64,000 bases of DNA from Mycolicibacterium monacense (GTDB taxonomy: Bacteria; Actinomycetota; Actinomycetes; Mycobacteriales; Mycobacteriaceae), in assembly GCF_010731575.1 (NCBI RefSeq), contig NZ_AP022617.1, positions 4,402,001-4,466,000 on the forward strand, written 5' to 3'. Below, piece after piece: positions 53,510 through 62,887 of the stretch (positions are counted from its first letter, which is position 1; each line of letters opens with the position of its first letter). The translations under genes and the position numbers were made by a program. The notes below the pieces were generated by a model. It worked only from the letters and a program-made list of their open reading frames with translations, was not told the origin of the DNA and did no database searches.

Positions 53510-54363
53510 GGCATCACCGTCCGCAGTGCGCCTGCCATCGCCGCGGTGGCCGCCGGGGTGCTGGTGATCCGCCAGTCGGTCTCCTTGTCGTGTTCGAACC
53601 AGATGACCGCGTCGACATCGGGTTGCGCGGCCGCCCACTCGACGAACGAGGAGATCCATTCGGCCTTGTCGCCGCCGTCCTCCGCGCAGCCGACCTCGGC
53701 GATCATCATGGGGCGGCCGGTCAGGGCGCGGATCTCGGTGACGGCGGGTTCGAAGAGTTCGACCGGGGGCGTCCACCGACTCCATGGACGTGTTGTTCCC
53801 CAGTTGTAGCCGTCTATGCCGACGACGTCGACGTAGTCGTCGCCGGGGAACCATGCGCGCAGCGGCACCTCCCCGCCGCAGATCGCGTCCGGTGACCACA
53901 TCCACCGCACGTTCGTCGCGCCGGCACGGCGGAACAGGTCGTGGGTATGGCGCCAGGCGGCCACGTAGGCGTCCGGTGTCGCGCCGTGGGCCGGCGTCCA
54001 GGGGTACCAGTCGCCGTTGAACTCGTGGGCGAACCGAAGGTGGACCGGTTCGCCGGTGATCGTCAGCGCCGCGGCCCAGGAGAACAGGCGGTCGTCGTGC
54101 GCCCCGGCGGCGATCTCGGAGATCGTCTCCGCACCCGCCACCGTGACGTCGGTGCGCCAGAGCCACGGCTCCCAGGTGATCACCGGGACCGCCCCGGTGG
54201 CCGAAACCTTCGTTACGCCGCTCACGGGCGGTGGTGCAGCGAAGTCCTCGTACCAGAGGACCAGATCCACGTGCCGGTCGACGGCGGCGCCGGTGGCGGC
54301 GACCTCGTCGAGACCGAAGACGCCCGCAGGCGTGCTCAGCCCCAACTGCAGTCCCGCACCCAT
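53506..54363 (-). CDS. GH26-like (beta-mannanase-fold) glycoside hydrolase
   Basis: A 285-residue TIM-barrel protein. The acid/base Glu lies in LRFAHEFNGDWYPW and the nucleophile Glu in MMIAEVGCAED, as in GH26 and related exopolysaccharide hydrolases. VDVVGIDGYNWG is also typical. No signal peptide is obvious from ATG at 54363. The first gene of the five-gene overlap operon; it may trim or edit the polymer made by the glycosyltransferase. The substrate is not known. Confidence 0.75.
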   Translation of the reverse strand: MGAGLQLGLSTPAGVFGLDEVAATGAAVDRHVDLVLWYEDFAAPPPVSGVTKVSATGAVPVITWEPWLWRTDVTVAGAETISEIAAGAHDDRLFSWAAALTITGEPVHLRFAHEFNGDWYPWTPAHGATPDAYVAAWRHTHDLFRRAGATNVRWMWSPDAICGGEVPLRAWFPGDDYVDVVGIDGYNWGTTRPWSRWTPPVELFEPAVTEIRALTGRPMMIAEVGCAEDGGDKAEWISSFVEWAAAQPDVDAVIWFEHDKETDWRITSTPAATAAMAGALRTVMP

Positions 54364-54452
54364 ATCCACCCCGCTGGTTCGCCCCAACCCCGGGTCAACC
54401 TTAAGCAAACCTGTGAACCGCTGTCGAAAGAACGCAGGGTTTGGGTCCGACG

Positions 54453-55328
54453 CTATGTCACCGCGCCCGGGTGGTGGTGGGGATCATCGGCGGCGGTGTC
54501 CAGGAAGAACTGCCGGATGGCGTCGACGACCTCGTCCGGAGCCTCGACGTGGGGGTAGTGCCCGACACCCGGTAACACCTTCAGCGCGCTGCCCGGTCTG
54601 GCCGCCTGCACCGAGTAGGCGTGTGCGACGGGGATGATCGGGTCCCGGTCTCCCCAGATCACCAGGCTGGGCACCTCGAGGTGCATCCCGAGGCGGCTCA
54701 GCGCACTGACCGACTGACCGCGGTGATCCACCACCGATCGCAGCGTGCGCTGGAACGCCGCCCGCGTGGGCGGATCGGACAGCGAACTGTAGGACTGCCA
54801 CGTCTGCGCGGCCTGTGGCGAGCCGAGGCCCAGCGCCCCCAGGACGGGCCGTAACCGGTTGCCGAGGGCGACCACCGGCTTGGGCGCGACGACCGGTAGC
54901 AGGACCTCGGCTCCCGGCGCCGCCAGCAATCGCAGGACCCACCCCACATCGGGTCCGAGGCCACCGCTGCTGATCAGGATCAGCCGCCGGCAGTACTGCG
55001 GGTGCTGGTACATGAATTGCATCGCGACGCCGCCACCGAGGGACTGACCGACGATCGTGGCCCGGTCGACCCCCAACTCGTCGAGCAGATCCCGCAGGCC
55101 GGCGGCGAACGCACCCAGCGAATAGTCGGTGCGCGGTTTGGCCGAGCGGCCGTGTCCGAGCAGGTCGGGGGCGATCACTCGGTAGTTCTCGGCCAGCCGG
55201 GGCAGGACCGCGTTCCAGGTGTCCGAGCAGCCGGCCATGCCGTGGATGAGCAGCAGAACCTCGCCGCTGCCCGCATCCCGGTACGCGACACGCTCGCCGT
55301 GCAGTTCGACGTATTCGACGTCATTCAT
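54453..55328 (-). CDS. Alpha/beta-hydrolase
   Basis: A 291-residue alpha/beta-hydrolase. The oxyanion segment is LLLIHGMAGCSDTW, the nucleophile elbow VGQSLGGGVAM, the acid is in IWGDRDPIIP and the His in GVGHYPHVEAP. It resembles MhpC/epoxide-hydrolase-like enzymes. The substrate is unknown. It lies 35 bp after the desaturase gene on the same strand, so a lipid-related role is plausible. Confidence 0.85.
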   Translation of the reverse strand: MNDVEYVELHGERVAYRDAGSGEVLLLIHGMAGCSDTWNAVLPRLAENYRVIAPDLLGHGRSAKPRTDYSLGAFAAGLRDLLDELGVDRATIVGQSLGGGVAMQFMYQHPQYCRRLILISSGGLGPDVGWVLRLLAAPGAEVLLPVVAPKPVVALGNRLRPVLGALGLGSPQAAQTWQSYSSLSDPPTRAAFQRTLRSVVDHRGQSVSALSRLGMHLEVPSLVIWGDRDPIIPVAHAYSVQAARPGSALKVLPGVGHYPHVEAPDEVVDAIRQFFLDTAADDPHHHPGAVT

Positions 55329-55363
55329 CGACAACTCTTCCGATTGCGGTCAGTCGTCTGGGT

Positions 55364-56470
55364 TCACCGCTTGCCCGTCGCGGAAACGCCCCGGTGACCG
55401 TCATCACCGTCGGGCAGTGCGAGCCGGTGGATGGTGCGCAGCGTCTGCCAGTACTGGCGCATCAGCGACCCGGTGGTGTACGGCAGATCGAACTTCTCAC
55501 ATTGTGCCCGCACGCGTACGGCGATCTGCGCGTACCGGTTGCTGGGGAGATCCGGGAACAGGTGGTGCTCGATCTGGTAGCACAGGTTCCCGCTGGCGAA
55601 TGCCATCAGTGGTCCGGCGTTGAAGTTCGCGGTGCCCAGCATCTGGCGCAGATACCACTCCGGCTTGCTCTCCTGCTCGACCACCGCGGCGGTGAACTTC
55701 TCCGCACCGTCGGGGAAGTGGCCGCAGAAGATCACCACGTACGCCCAGAGATTGCGCACGATGTTCGCGGCGACGTTGGCGCCCAGTGTCCGGCGCCAGC
55801 GTGACCGACTCAGCGCCGGGAAGATCAGGTAATCCTTGACCATCTGGCGGGCGATCTTCTTCCGGATCAGGCGTGACTGCGCGTGTTTCTCACCCGGGGT
55901 TTGTGCGCGCTCCTTGGCGGCGTGGATGTCATGGAGCGCGATACCCCATTCGAATCCGATCGCCAGGGCGATGTTGCGCAGTGGCTGAAGCAGGTAACGC
56001 GGCTCCCACGGCTGGTCGCGGGTCACCCGCATCACGCCGAAACCCAGGTCTTCGTCCATGTCGATGACGTTGGTGAACACGTGGTGGAGGTAGTTGTGGG
56101 AGTACCGCCACTGCGACGACGGCCCGGCCATATCCCATTCCCACGTGTTCGAGTGGATCTCGGGGTCGTTCATCCAGTCCCACTGGCCGTGCCCGACGTT
56201 GTGACCGATCTCCATGTTCTCCACGGTCTTGGCGAACGCCAGCGCCGCGGTTCCGGCGATCCAGGCGGTCTTGCCGCTGCCGGCGGCGATGAGCAGCCGG
56301 GCGCCGACGTCGAGCGCCCGTTGGAAGGCGATGGTGCGACGGATGTAGGCGGCGTCGCGGGCGCCGAGGGATTCTTCGATGTCGCGGCGGATCGTGTCGA
56401 GTTCGGCACCGAGCGATTCGATGTCGGTGTTGCTCAGATGCGCGTACTGCGCGACGTCTGTGATGGCCAT
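55364..56470 (-). CDS. Membrane fatty-acid desaturase (DesA3/acyl-CoA type)
   Basis: A 368-residue di-iron desaturase. All three His boxes are present: EIGHNVGHGQWD (about 95), HNYLHH (about 125) and CYQIEHHLFP (about 295). The length and spacing fit the linoleoyl-CoA/stearoyl-CoA desaturases of mycobacteria. It introduces a double bond into acyl chains at the membrane, using an electron donor not encoded nearby. Its leader 56471-56700 has no gene. Confidence 0.88.
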   Translation of the reverse strand: MAITDVAQYAHLSNTDIESLGAELDTIRRDIEESLGARDAAYIRRTIAFQRALDVGARLLIAAGSGKTAWIAGTAALAFAKTVENMEIGHNVGHGQWDWMNDPEIHSNTWEWDMAGPSSQWRYSHNYLHHVFTNVIDMDEDLGFGVMRVTRDQPWEPRYLLQPLRNIALAIGFEWGIALHDIHAAKERAQTPGEKHAQSRLIRKKIARQMVKDYLIFPALSRSRWRRTLGANVAANIVRNLWAYVVIFCGHFPDGAEKFTAAVVEQESKPEWYLRQMLGTANFNAGPLMAFASGNLCYQIEHHLFPDLPSNRYAQIAVRVRAQCEKFDLPYTTGSLMRQYWQTLRTIHRLALPDGDDGHRGVSATGKR

Positions 56471-56700
56471 CGAGGGTCCTCGAAACGAACGGTCAGTCGC
56501 CGCGAAGGCGATCGGGCGAGTGACTGTGAAGAGCTGCTACGAGCGGCGCCACGCTGTCTGGGTACCTGAAACTCCCCGGGTGGGGGCTTCGTCGGCCACC
56601 CAGCCACGCGGAGGGCTTTGCATAGTGTTACCCCGAACGCGTGCGCGGAAACCCGCCGGCGCAAGCGGGATCGGATTCGCCTGCCGCTCAAGGTGTTACG

Positions 56701-58491
56701 TCAGTTGTTGGGCACCTGGATCGGGATGGGGATCGGCACGAACGGCACTGTCACGTACGTCGTGGTCACCGGCGGCTGCGTCGTCGTGGTCACCGGCGGC
56801 TGTGTGGTCGTCGGCTGGGTCGTGGTCGGCTGTGTGGTCGTCGGCTGCGTCGTCGTCGTGGTCGGCTGCGTCGTCGTGGTGGTTGTGGTTGTCGTGGTCG
56901 TCGTCGTGGTGGTCGTGGTCGTCGTCGTGGTGGTGGTCGGCGGCGTCGTGGTCACCGGCGTCACGGGTGGTGGCGGGGGCGCGGGCGTGCCGGGCTCGGG
57001 TGGCGGAGCGGGCGCGGGCGGCGCCGTGGTGACGGTGACGACCGGGGGCGGCGGCGCACTCGACGGCTCGGGCAGGGGCGCGCCGGCGGGCAGCCGGGTG
57101 GTCTCGAACTCGGTGACCGGTGTGCTGTCGGCCGACGTCGAGGTCAACGCATAGGCGACGCCGCCGACGGCGATCGCCGCGACCACCGCCGCGGCGCCGA
57201 ACGCCAGCTGCGGCACGTGCCAGCCGCGCCGCCCGTCTTCCGGTTCGTCGGCGGGCAGGTACTGCACCTCCGGCCGGGCACCGGTGGGCGCGGGTCCGAA
57301 CGGGTTGTACGGCTCGTAGGCGTCGTCACCGGTGTAGGGCACGGGTTCGTCCGACGTCGTGTCGTCCTGCGACCAGGCCAGTGCGCGGAAGGTCGCCGAA
57401 CCCGGGGCGTCGTCGATCATCGCGGTGACGGGTGCGGCGGCGGCCATCCCCGTCGGCGCCTCCGCGGCCGCGCTGTAGGCGGCGAACAGGGCGGCACCGA
57501 CCGCGGCGTCGAGCGCCGGTTGCCGCGTGGTGATCACGGGGACGCGGGTGTGCGCCGAGAGTTGTTGGGTGATCAGCGGGATGCTCGCTCCGCCGCCGAT
57601 GGTGACGACTGCCGAGACACCCGCCCATCCGATGCGGGTCCGTTCCAGCGCGGCGTCGAGCGCGGCCAGCACCCCGGCCAGCGGGCGTTGCAGCATCTCC
57701 TCGAGTTCGGCGCGGGTGATCCGGATCGTCGAGTGGTAGCCGGGCAGTTCGGCGGCCACGTCGGCGGCCGTCACCGCCGACAGCCGCTCCTTGGCGTCGC
57801 GGCACCGTTCCCGCAGCCGGGTCAGTGATCCGACCGCCGCGGTACCCGCGGGGTCGACGCCACCGGCGTCGGTGATCCCGGTCAGTACGTGGGTGAGCAA
57901 CGCCTGATCGATCAGGTCACCGGAGAACTCGGTGAACCGGGTGGTCTCGTCGACCGGCGCGAAACCCGCGGCGGCGTCCGCGAGGGTGATGCTGGTGCCG
58001 CTGCCACCGAAGTCGAGCAGCGCCACCACTCCGTCGGTGGGCAGTCCGGGGTTGGCGCGCAGCGCGGTCAGCGAGGCGACCGCATCGGACACCAGGCGCG
58101 CGGGGGCGCCGTTGGATGTGAAGACGGGGTTGGTGCGCAGCGCGTTGCGCAACGCGTAGACCGTGGCGGTACCCCAGTGCGCGGGCACGGCGATGGCGAT
58201 GTCACCGCTGGGTGCCGCGCCGACGGCCTCGGTCATCGCGTCGAGCGCCTCGACCAGCAGGGCGTCGGCGCGGTAGGAGGTGCCGTCGGCGGCGACGAGT
58301 GGGACGGGGTCGCCGACCCGCTCGACGAAACCGTCGAGCACCACGCCCCCGGACTGTTCGGCGGGCAGCCCGACCTGCGGCGTGCGATCGCTGAACAGGC
58401 TCAGCGTCGAACGCCGTATGACAGGTGGATTGCCGACTCGTGCCGCAACCAGGTTGGTGGTCCCGATCGACAAGCCCAACGGGTCGCTCAT
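56701..58491 (-). CDS. Hsp70-like ATPase-fold protein with Thr-rich tail (Rv0312-like)
   Basis: A 596-residue protein. The N-terminal 380 residues match the Hsp70/actin nucleotide-binding fold: LGLSIGTTNLVAARVG, VALLDFGGSGTSITLAD (phosphate 2) and VVTIGGGASIPLIT (adenosine). One membrane helix lies near residue 425 (LAFGAAAVVAAIAVGGVAYAL). The outer part is Pro- then Thr-rich with a run of over 20 threonines and ends in VPFVPIPIPIQVPNN. It corresponds to the Pro/Thr-rich Rv0312. No substrate-binding Hsp70 domain follows, so it is not a chaperone as such. The DNA of the Thr run is a low-complexity GTC/GTG tract (about 56870-56940). Confidence 0.8.
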   Translation of the reverse strand: MSDPLGLSIGTTNLVAARVGNPPVIRRSTLSLFSDRTPQVGLPAEQSGGVVLDGFVERVGDPVPLVAADGTSYRADALLVEALDAMTEAVGAAPSGDIAIAVPAHWGTATVYALRNALRTNPVFTSNGAPARLVSDAVASLTALRANPGLPTDGVVALLDFGGSGTSITLADAAAGFAPVDETTRFTEFSGDLIDQALLTHVLTGITDAGGVDPAGTAAVGSLTRLRERCRDAKERLSAVTAADVAAELPGYHSTIRITRAELEEMLQRPLAGVLAALDAALERTRIGWAGVSAVVTIGGGASIPLITQQLSAHTRVPVITTRQPALDAAVGAALFAAYSAAAEAPTGMAAAAPVTAMIDDAPGSATFRALAWSQDDTTSDEPVPYTGDDAYEPYNPFGPAPTGARPEVQYLPADEPEDGRRGWHVPQLAFGAAAVVAAIAVGGVAYALTSTSADSTPVTEFETTRLPAGAPLPEPSSAPPPPVVTVTTAPPAPAPPPEPGTPAPPPPPVTPVTTTPPTTTTTTTTTTTTTTTTTTTTTTTQPTTTTTQPTTTQPTTTQPTTTQPPVTTTTQPPVTTTYVTVPFVPIPIPIQVPNN

Positions 58492-58573
58492 CGGGTAATC
58501 ACCCTAGTGGCATCGTTGTCTGCCTGCCGTCAACCCCTCGTTTCGGCGGGTTCACGGGGGGTAACACCCTCGC

Positions 58574-60097
58574 ATGACGTCACTGTGGCTGGCCGGCCGT
58601 CCCGAACAGGCCGTTGCCCCCAACCCGCTCGACGAAACCACCCGCTCCGCCGACGTTGTCGTGGTCGGCGCCGGGCTCACCGGTCTGGTCACCGCCGTCC
58701 TGTTGGCCCGCGCCGGGCGCGACGTGATGGTGCTCGAGGCGTTCCGTGCGGGCGCGGGGGCGACGGGTAACACCACCGCCAAGATCAGCCTGCTGCAGGG
58801 CACGAAACTGTCGAAGATCGTCGGCAAGCACGGCCCGGGCGTCGCGAAGAAGTACGTCGAGGGCAACCTCGAGGGCCAGGAGTGGCTGATCCAGCGGTGT
58901 GAGAACCACGGGATCTCGGTGCAGCGCGAGGACGCCTTCACCTATGCGCAGTCGGACACGGGGTTGCCCGCGGCGCGGGCGGAACTGGAGGCGTGTCAGG
59001 CGGCGGGTCTGGACACGGAGTGGGTCGACGGGTCTCACGGGGCCCACGTGCCCTTCCCGTTCGAGGGCGGTGTCCGGCTTGCCGGTCAGGCGCAGTTCGA
59101 TCCGATGCCGTTGTTGGACAGCCTGATCGTCGAACTCGACGAGCGGGGCGGCCGACTGATCCAGGGCGTGCGGGTGCAGCGGGTCTCCGGCACCGACGGA
59201 GATTCCAGGGGGCTCACGCTGCACGTGCGCACCTCGGGGGGTGACGAGTTCGACGTCGACACGCGGCAGTGCGTGCTGGCGACGGGAATCCCGATCCTCG
59301 ACCGCGGCGGGTTCTTCGCCCGCCTGAAACCGGCGCGGTCCTACTGCATGGCGTACAAGGTGCCCGGCACCATCACCCGCGGCATGTACCTGTCCACCGA
59401 TTCCCCCACCCGGTCGGTGCGTTACGCGCCGACCCAGGACGGGGATCGGCTGATCGTCGGCGGGGCCGGACATCCGGTCGGCCGGGAGAAGCATCCGTCG
59501 TCGTCGGTGCAGGAACTCGACGCGTGGGCCAAACAGCACTACCCGGGTGCGATGCAGACGAACTACTGGTCCGCACAGGACTATTCACCGGCCGACGAGC
59601 TGCCCTACGTCGGGCCGATCCTGCCCGGGCAGGACAAGATCTACGTGGCAACGGGTTTCGACAAGTGGGGGATGACCAACGGCGCCGCCGCCGCGCTGGC
59701 GTTGTCGAGCAGCATCCTGGGCGGCCGGATGGACTGGGCCGACGCGTTCGCCAGTTGGAGCCCGCACGAGCTGTCGGGCATCCCGAAGGCGGTGCAGGCC
59801 AACGTCGAGGTCGGGATCAACCTGGCCAAGGGATGGATCACGCCGGTGACGCGGATCGCCGACCGGACCCCACAGTCCGGCGGTGTGGTCAGTGGACCGC
59901 CGTGGGCGCTGGAGGCGCGCAGCGTCGTCGACGGGGTGGAGCGCCGGGTCTCGCCGGTGTGCCCGCACCTCGGCGGCATCGTCAACTGGAACGACTCCGA
60001 CGAATCGTGGGAATGCCCGTTGCACGGGTCGCGTTTCGCACCGGACGGGACCCTGCTCGAGGGCCCCGCGACGCGGGATCTCACGCGGTCTCTATGA
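58574..60097 (+). CDS. FAD-dependent oxidoreductase with C-terminal Rieske domain
   Basis: A 507-residue protein. The Rossmann FAD site is VVVVGAGLTGLVTAVLLARAG (about 28-48), followed by a DadA-like fold with GATGNTTAKIS and a late FAD contact YVATGFDKWGMTNGAA. Residues about 425-507 form a Rieske [2Fe-2S] domain with CPHLGG and CPLHGSRF, two Cys and two His. This fusion is known among actinobacterial and bacillar oxidoreductases; the substrate is unknown. The end overlaps the convergent membrane protein gene by 6 bp. Confidence 0.87.
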   Translation: MTSLWLAGRPEQAVAPNPLDETTRSADVVVVGAGLTGLVTAVLLARAGRDVMVLEAFRAGAGATGNTTAKISLLQGTKLSKIVGKHGPGVAKKYVEGNLEGQEWLIQRCENHGISVQREDAFTYAQSDTGLPAARAELEACQAAGLDTEWVDGSHGAHVPFPFEGGVRLAGQAQFDPMPLLDSLIVELDERGGRLIQGVRVQRVSGTDGDSRGLTLHVRTSGGDEFDVDTRQCVLATGIPILDRGGFFARLKPARSYCMAYKVPGTITRGMYLSTDSPTRSVRYAPTQDGDRLIVGGAGHPVGREKHPSSSVQELDAWAKQHYPGAMQTNYWSAQDYSPADELPYVGPILPGQDKIYVATGFDKWGMTNGAAAALALSSSILGGRMDWADAFASWSPHELSGIPKAVQANVEVGINLAKGWITPVTRIADRTPQSGGVVSGPPWALEARSVVDGVERRVSPVCPHLGGIVNWNDSDESWECPLHGSRFAPDGTLLEGPATRDLTRSL

Positions 60098-60865
60098 CTG
60101 TGACGGCCCGGGGATTTTCGCCGGCTCGTCGGGAAAAACCTTGCGCATCACCGCCGACCCGACGCTGCCGATGACGATCAGCGCGATGCCGACCGTGTCG
60201 GAGGTCGAATCCGACACCCAGCCGACGATGCCGGTGATGACGACGAAAATCGGCAACCAGTCGAACACCCGCGCCCAGGAGGCCGTGCTCTCGCCCGTCG
60301 CGCGGTCCGGGTAGTAGTCGGTGAAGGCCCCGGCGAAGATGATCGCGGCCAGCGGCACGATCCAGGAGAACCAGAAGTTGTCGTTGTCGCCCAGCACCCC
60401 GTCCGCGTACGCGCCTGCGGCCGCCGACACCAGGAAGGCACCCGCCCACACCGCCGAGATGACGTAGTTGATCCGGAGGAAGACCGGGCTGTCCCAGTAC
60501 TCCTGTGGTGCAGTGTCTTTCGCGTACGCCAAGGTGAACGGGCGCCGGATCAGCAGCGTGGCCACCGCGAAGACCGCCAGTGCGACGTTGCTCAATTCGC
60601 CGGCCCACAGTTCCAGCCACCGGATGGTGTCCGGCGGGGCGATCAGCCCGAGGACGGCCAGCACCGCGAAGAAGGCGACGCCGAACGCCTCGAGTGCGTG
60701 CACCGGAACCCCGCGGCGCCTGCCGACCCACAGCGTCAGCAGCGCGAGGCCCAGAGCGGCGGAGGCGGCTTCCTCGAACCGGCCGGGACCGGCCACGACC
60801 GCCATCAGGATCCACGGCGCGAGACCCGCGAACGGCGATCTGACGTAGCCGTCGATCAATTTCAT
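60092..60865 (-). CDS. Multipass membrane protein of unknown function
   Basis: A 257-residue protein with about seven or eight hydrophobic helices. Mid-protein segments YWDSPVFLRINYVISAVWAGAF and FTDYYPDRAT are the most polar loops. No family was recognised with confidence. It is divergent from the SnoaL gene (37 bp), so the two may share a promoter region. Confidence 0.65.
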   Translation of the reverse strand: MKLIDGYVRSPFAGLAPWILMAVVAGPGRFEEAASAALGLALLTLWVGRRRGVPVHALEAFGVAFFAVLAVLGLIAPPDTIRWLELWAGELSNVALAVFAVATLLIRRPFTLAYAKDTAPQEYWDSPVFLRINYVISAVWAGAFLVSAAAGAYADGVLGDNDNFWFSWIVPLAAIIFAGAFTDYYPDRATGESTASWARVFDWLPIFVVITGIVGWVSDSTSDTVGIALIVIGSVGSAVMRKVFPDEPAKIPGPSQS

Positions 60866-60902
60866 GCCCGGACTCTATGCCGTCCGCACCGGTTGTGCTG
60901 CA

Positions 60903-61370
60903 ATGTCGGCCATGGGTGACATCGACGAGATCAAGAACGTCAAGTACCGGTATCTGCGGGCCCTGGACACCAAGGATTGGGCGGCGTTCACCGACACGCT
61001 CACCGAGGACGTCGTCGGTGAGTACGGCGAGTCGCTCGGTGAGGACCACCGGTTCACCGACCGTGAGGCGTTGGTGTCGTTCATGCGCGCCTCACTGGGA
61101 CCGGAGGTGATCACCGAACACCGCGTCGACCACCCCGAGATCGTCGTCGACGGTGACGAGGCGACCGGCACCTGGTATCTGCAGGACCGGGTGATCGCGC
61201 CGGACTTCGACTTCATGTTGATCGGCGCCGCGTTCTACCGCGACCGGTACCGCCGCACACCGGACGGCTGGAAGATCTGCGCCACCGGCTACGACCGCAC
61301 CTACGATGCGAGCATGTCGTTGGCGAACCTGAACTTCAAGCTGAAACGCGGTCGCGCGCTGAACCTCTGA
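60903..61370 (+). CDS. SnoaL-like protein (Rv0310c-like)
   Basis: A 155-residue protein of the NTF2/SnoaL fold: DIDEIKNVKYRYLRALDTKDWAAF, the beta segments HRVDHPEIVVDGDEATGTWYL and a final FYRDRYRRTPDGWKI. Similar proteins are ketosteroid-isomerase-like with bile-acid dehydratase relatives. The substrate is unknown. ATG at 60903 is chosen, with ATG 60912 possible. Sequence before it lies in the promoter of the divergent gene. Confidence 0.75.
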   Translation: MSAMGDIDEIKNVKYRYLRALDTKDWAAFTDTLTEDVVGEYGESLGEDHRFTDREALVSFMRASLGPEVITEHRVDHPEIVVDGDEATGTWYLQDRVIAPDFDFMLIGAAFYRDRYRRTPDGWKICATGYDRTYDASMSLANLNFKLKRGRALNL

Positions 61371-61373
61371 CCG

Positions 61374-62036
61374 TCACTTCGAGACCGCGATGAGCGCGCC
61401 CGGCCGCAGCCACCGCATGATCTCGACCAGCCTGCCGTCGTCGATGGCCACGCACCCGGCCGTCGGCCCACCGTCGGTGGAGTGCACGAAGAAGGCGCCG
61501 CCGTTGCCCGGCACACGCGCTTTGTTGACCCCCATCACCACCGCGTGCCGGTACTGCGGGATGTCGAGGTTCTCGGTCCCCGCACTCAGCGATGTGTTGA
61601 ACCGGCACTGTTCCTTCTTGCACACCTGCATGGTGTTGTAGGTGGGGCTCTTCATGTCCCCGTCCCACCAGTGGTCGGGCCCGACCTGGACGTAGGGCAG
61701 TCCGCCGCCCGGGTTGGGTTCGGTGCCGAACGCGAAGTCGAGCGTGAACACCCCCATCGGGGTCTTCATCTCACCGTCGTGGGTCTGCGGCGCCATCCCC
61801 TTGGCGCCGATGAACGCGGGGATGCCCGCGGCGACCGGCTGCCAACCCACCGCAGTGCGCTGGTAGACGTCCATCTTGGCCGACGAACCGCCCACGCCCA
61901 CAACGGAGATCACCTGGGTCGCCGGCCCGACCGACGAGGCGAACCACGGGGCGGTGGCTGGTGCGACCGGCGCCCCGGCGACCAGACACACCGCGGCTGC
62001 GCACAGCAGGGTCAACAGTCGGCGCATCCCACCCAT
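61374..62036 (-). CDS. Secreted YkuD (L,D-transpeptidase fold) protein (Rv0309-like)
   Basis: A 220-residue exported protein. Signal peptide about 1-28. The YkuD motif FFVHSTDGGPTAGCVAIDD supplies the catalytic Cys and His. Upstream MKTPMGVFTLDFAFGT matches the family. L,D-transpeptidases make 3-3 crosslinks in peptidoglycan; this shorter type lacks the Ig-like domains of LdtMt proteins, so its enzymology is uncertain. ATG at 62036 or 62027. Confidence 0.82.
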   Translation of the reverse strand: MGGMRRLLTLLCAAAVCLVAGAPVAPATAPWFASSVGPATQVISVVGVGGSSAKMDVYQRTAVGWQPVAAGIPAFIGAKGMAPQTHDGEMKTPMGVFTLDFAFGTEPNPGGGLPYVQVGPDHWWDGDMKSPTYNTMQVCKKEQCRFNTSLSAGTENLDIPQYRHAVVMGVNKARVPGNGGAFFVHSTDGGPTAGCVAIDDGRLVEIMRWLRPGALIAVSK

Positions 62037-62062
62037 CCTGGGCGGTCGGCCTCTCGGTCACG

Positions 62063-62887
62063 TCAAGTTTGGGACACGATCGGGTCGCGACCGAGGACCC
62101 CGTCGAGCCACTGCGCCCACACCTGCCGCTGGTCGGCGGCCGTATCCGCGGCGGCGTCACCGTAGCGGTAGAGGGAGACCATCGCCCGCGCCGCGTCCCC
62201 CATCGGGTACATACCGACGACGGCGATCCCGTTGCCCGGGTGGTCGAGCCGCACCATCACGTCACGTGACTCTCGCGTCTGGTGAACCCGTTCCACCACC
62301 CCGCCGAATTCGGGTGCACCCGAAGGGGATGCGACGCGCTGACCCACGTCGGCACCGGTCAGTGCGAGCGCGGTGGCCAACCGGGACCACCCGTCGGCCA
62401 CTTCACCCGGGTACTCGGCCATCACCCGCACCGGCGCGGCCGGTTGCCCCGCGAAGTCGCGCAGGTAGAGCCGCAGCACCGCGAAGAATCCCGGCCAGCC
62501 GCCCTCGAAGCCCTCGAGTTCGTCGTCCCAGTCGTCGGCGTCGGTGAACAGGCTGTGCACCATCCGCACCACGCACTCACCGCCGCGCCGGCCGGTGACG
62601 GTGATCTCGGTGGCCAGCGGTCCGGGCGAACCGATACCGCTCCAGTCGTGTTCTTCGTAGGTGAGCCGGCGCGGCGGCTCCCACCCGGTCACCACGCCGC
62701 GTTGCGTGGCGCCCCCGCCGAAGTCGAAGTGCAGTTCGCCGCCGACGCGTTCCTCGACCGTCGTCGGGGTGAACCAGGCGCTCATCCCGGGGCCCGTCGC
62801 CATGGCGTCCCACACCTGTTCCGGTGTGCCGGGCACCAGCAGTTCCATTTCGACCCAACGGCGGCCGTCGTCTTTCCGTATCGGCAT
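62063..62887 (-). CDS. SRPBCC/AHSA1-domain protein
   Basis: A 274-residue protein. The first 150 residues form an AHSA1-like hot-dog/START fold: VEMELLVPGTPEQVWDAMATGP, GGELHFDFGGG and a late GWPGFFAVLRLYLRDFAG helix. Residues 155-274 repeat a weaker SRPBCC-like region. It is coupled (TGATG) to the ArsR gene, a very common actinobacterial pair in which the regulator controls both. The ligand is unknown. Confidence 0.82.
   Translation of the reverse strand: MPIRKDDGRRWVEMELLVPGTPEQVWDAMATGPGMSAWFTPTTVEERVGGELHFDFGGGATQRGVVTGWEPPRRLTYEEHDWSGIGSPGPLATEITVTGRRGGECVVRMVHSLFTDADDWDDELEGFEGGWPGFFAVLRLYLRDFAGQPAAPVRVMAEYPGEVADGWSRLATALALTGADVGQRVASPSGAPEFGGVVERVHQTRESRDVMVRLDHPGNGIAVVGMYPMGDAARAMVSLYRYGDAAADTAADQRQVWAQWLDGVLGRDPIVSQT

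Noticed and set aside
56618..57154. A 178-residue frame with long Val/Gly runs resembling a membrane protein
   Set aside because: It is the antisense of the Thr codon repeat tract of the Rv0312-like gene.
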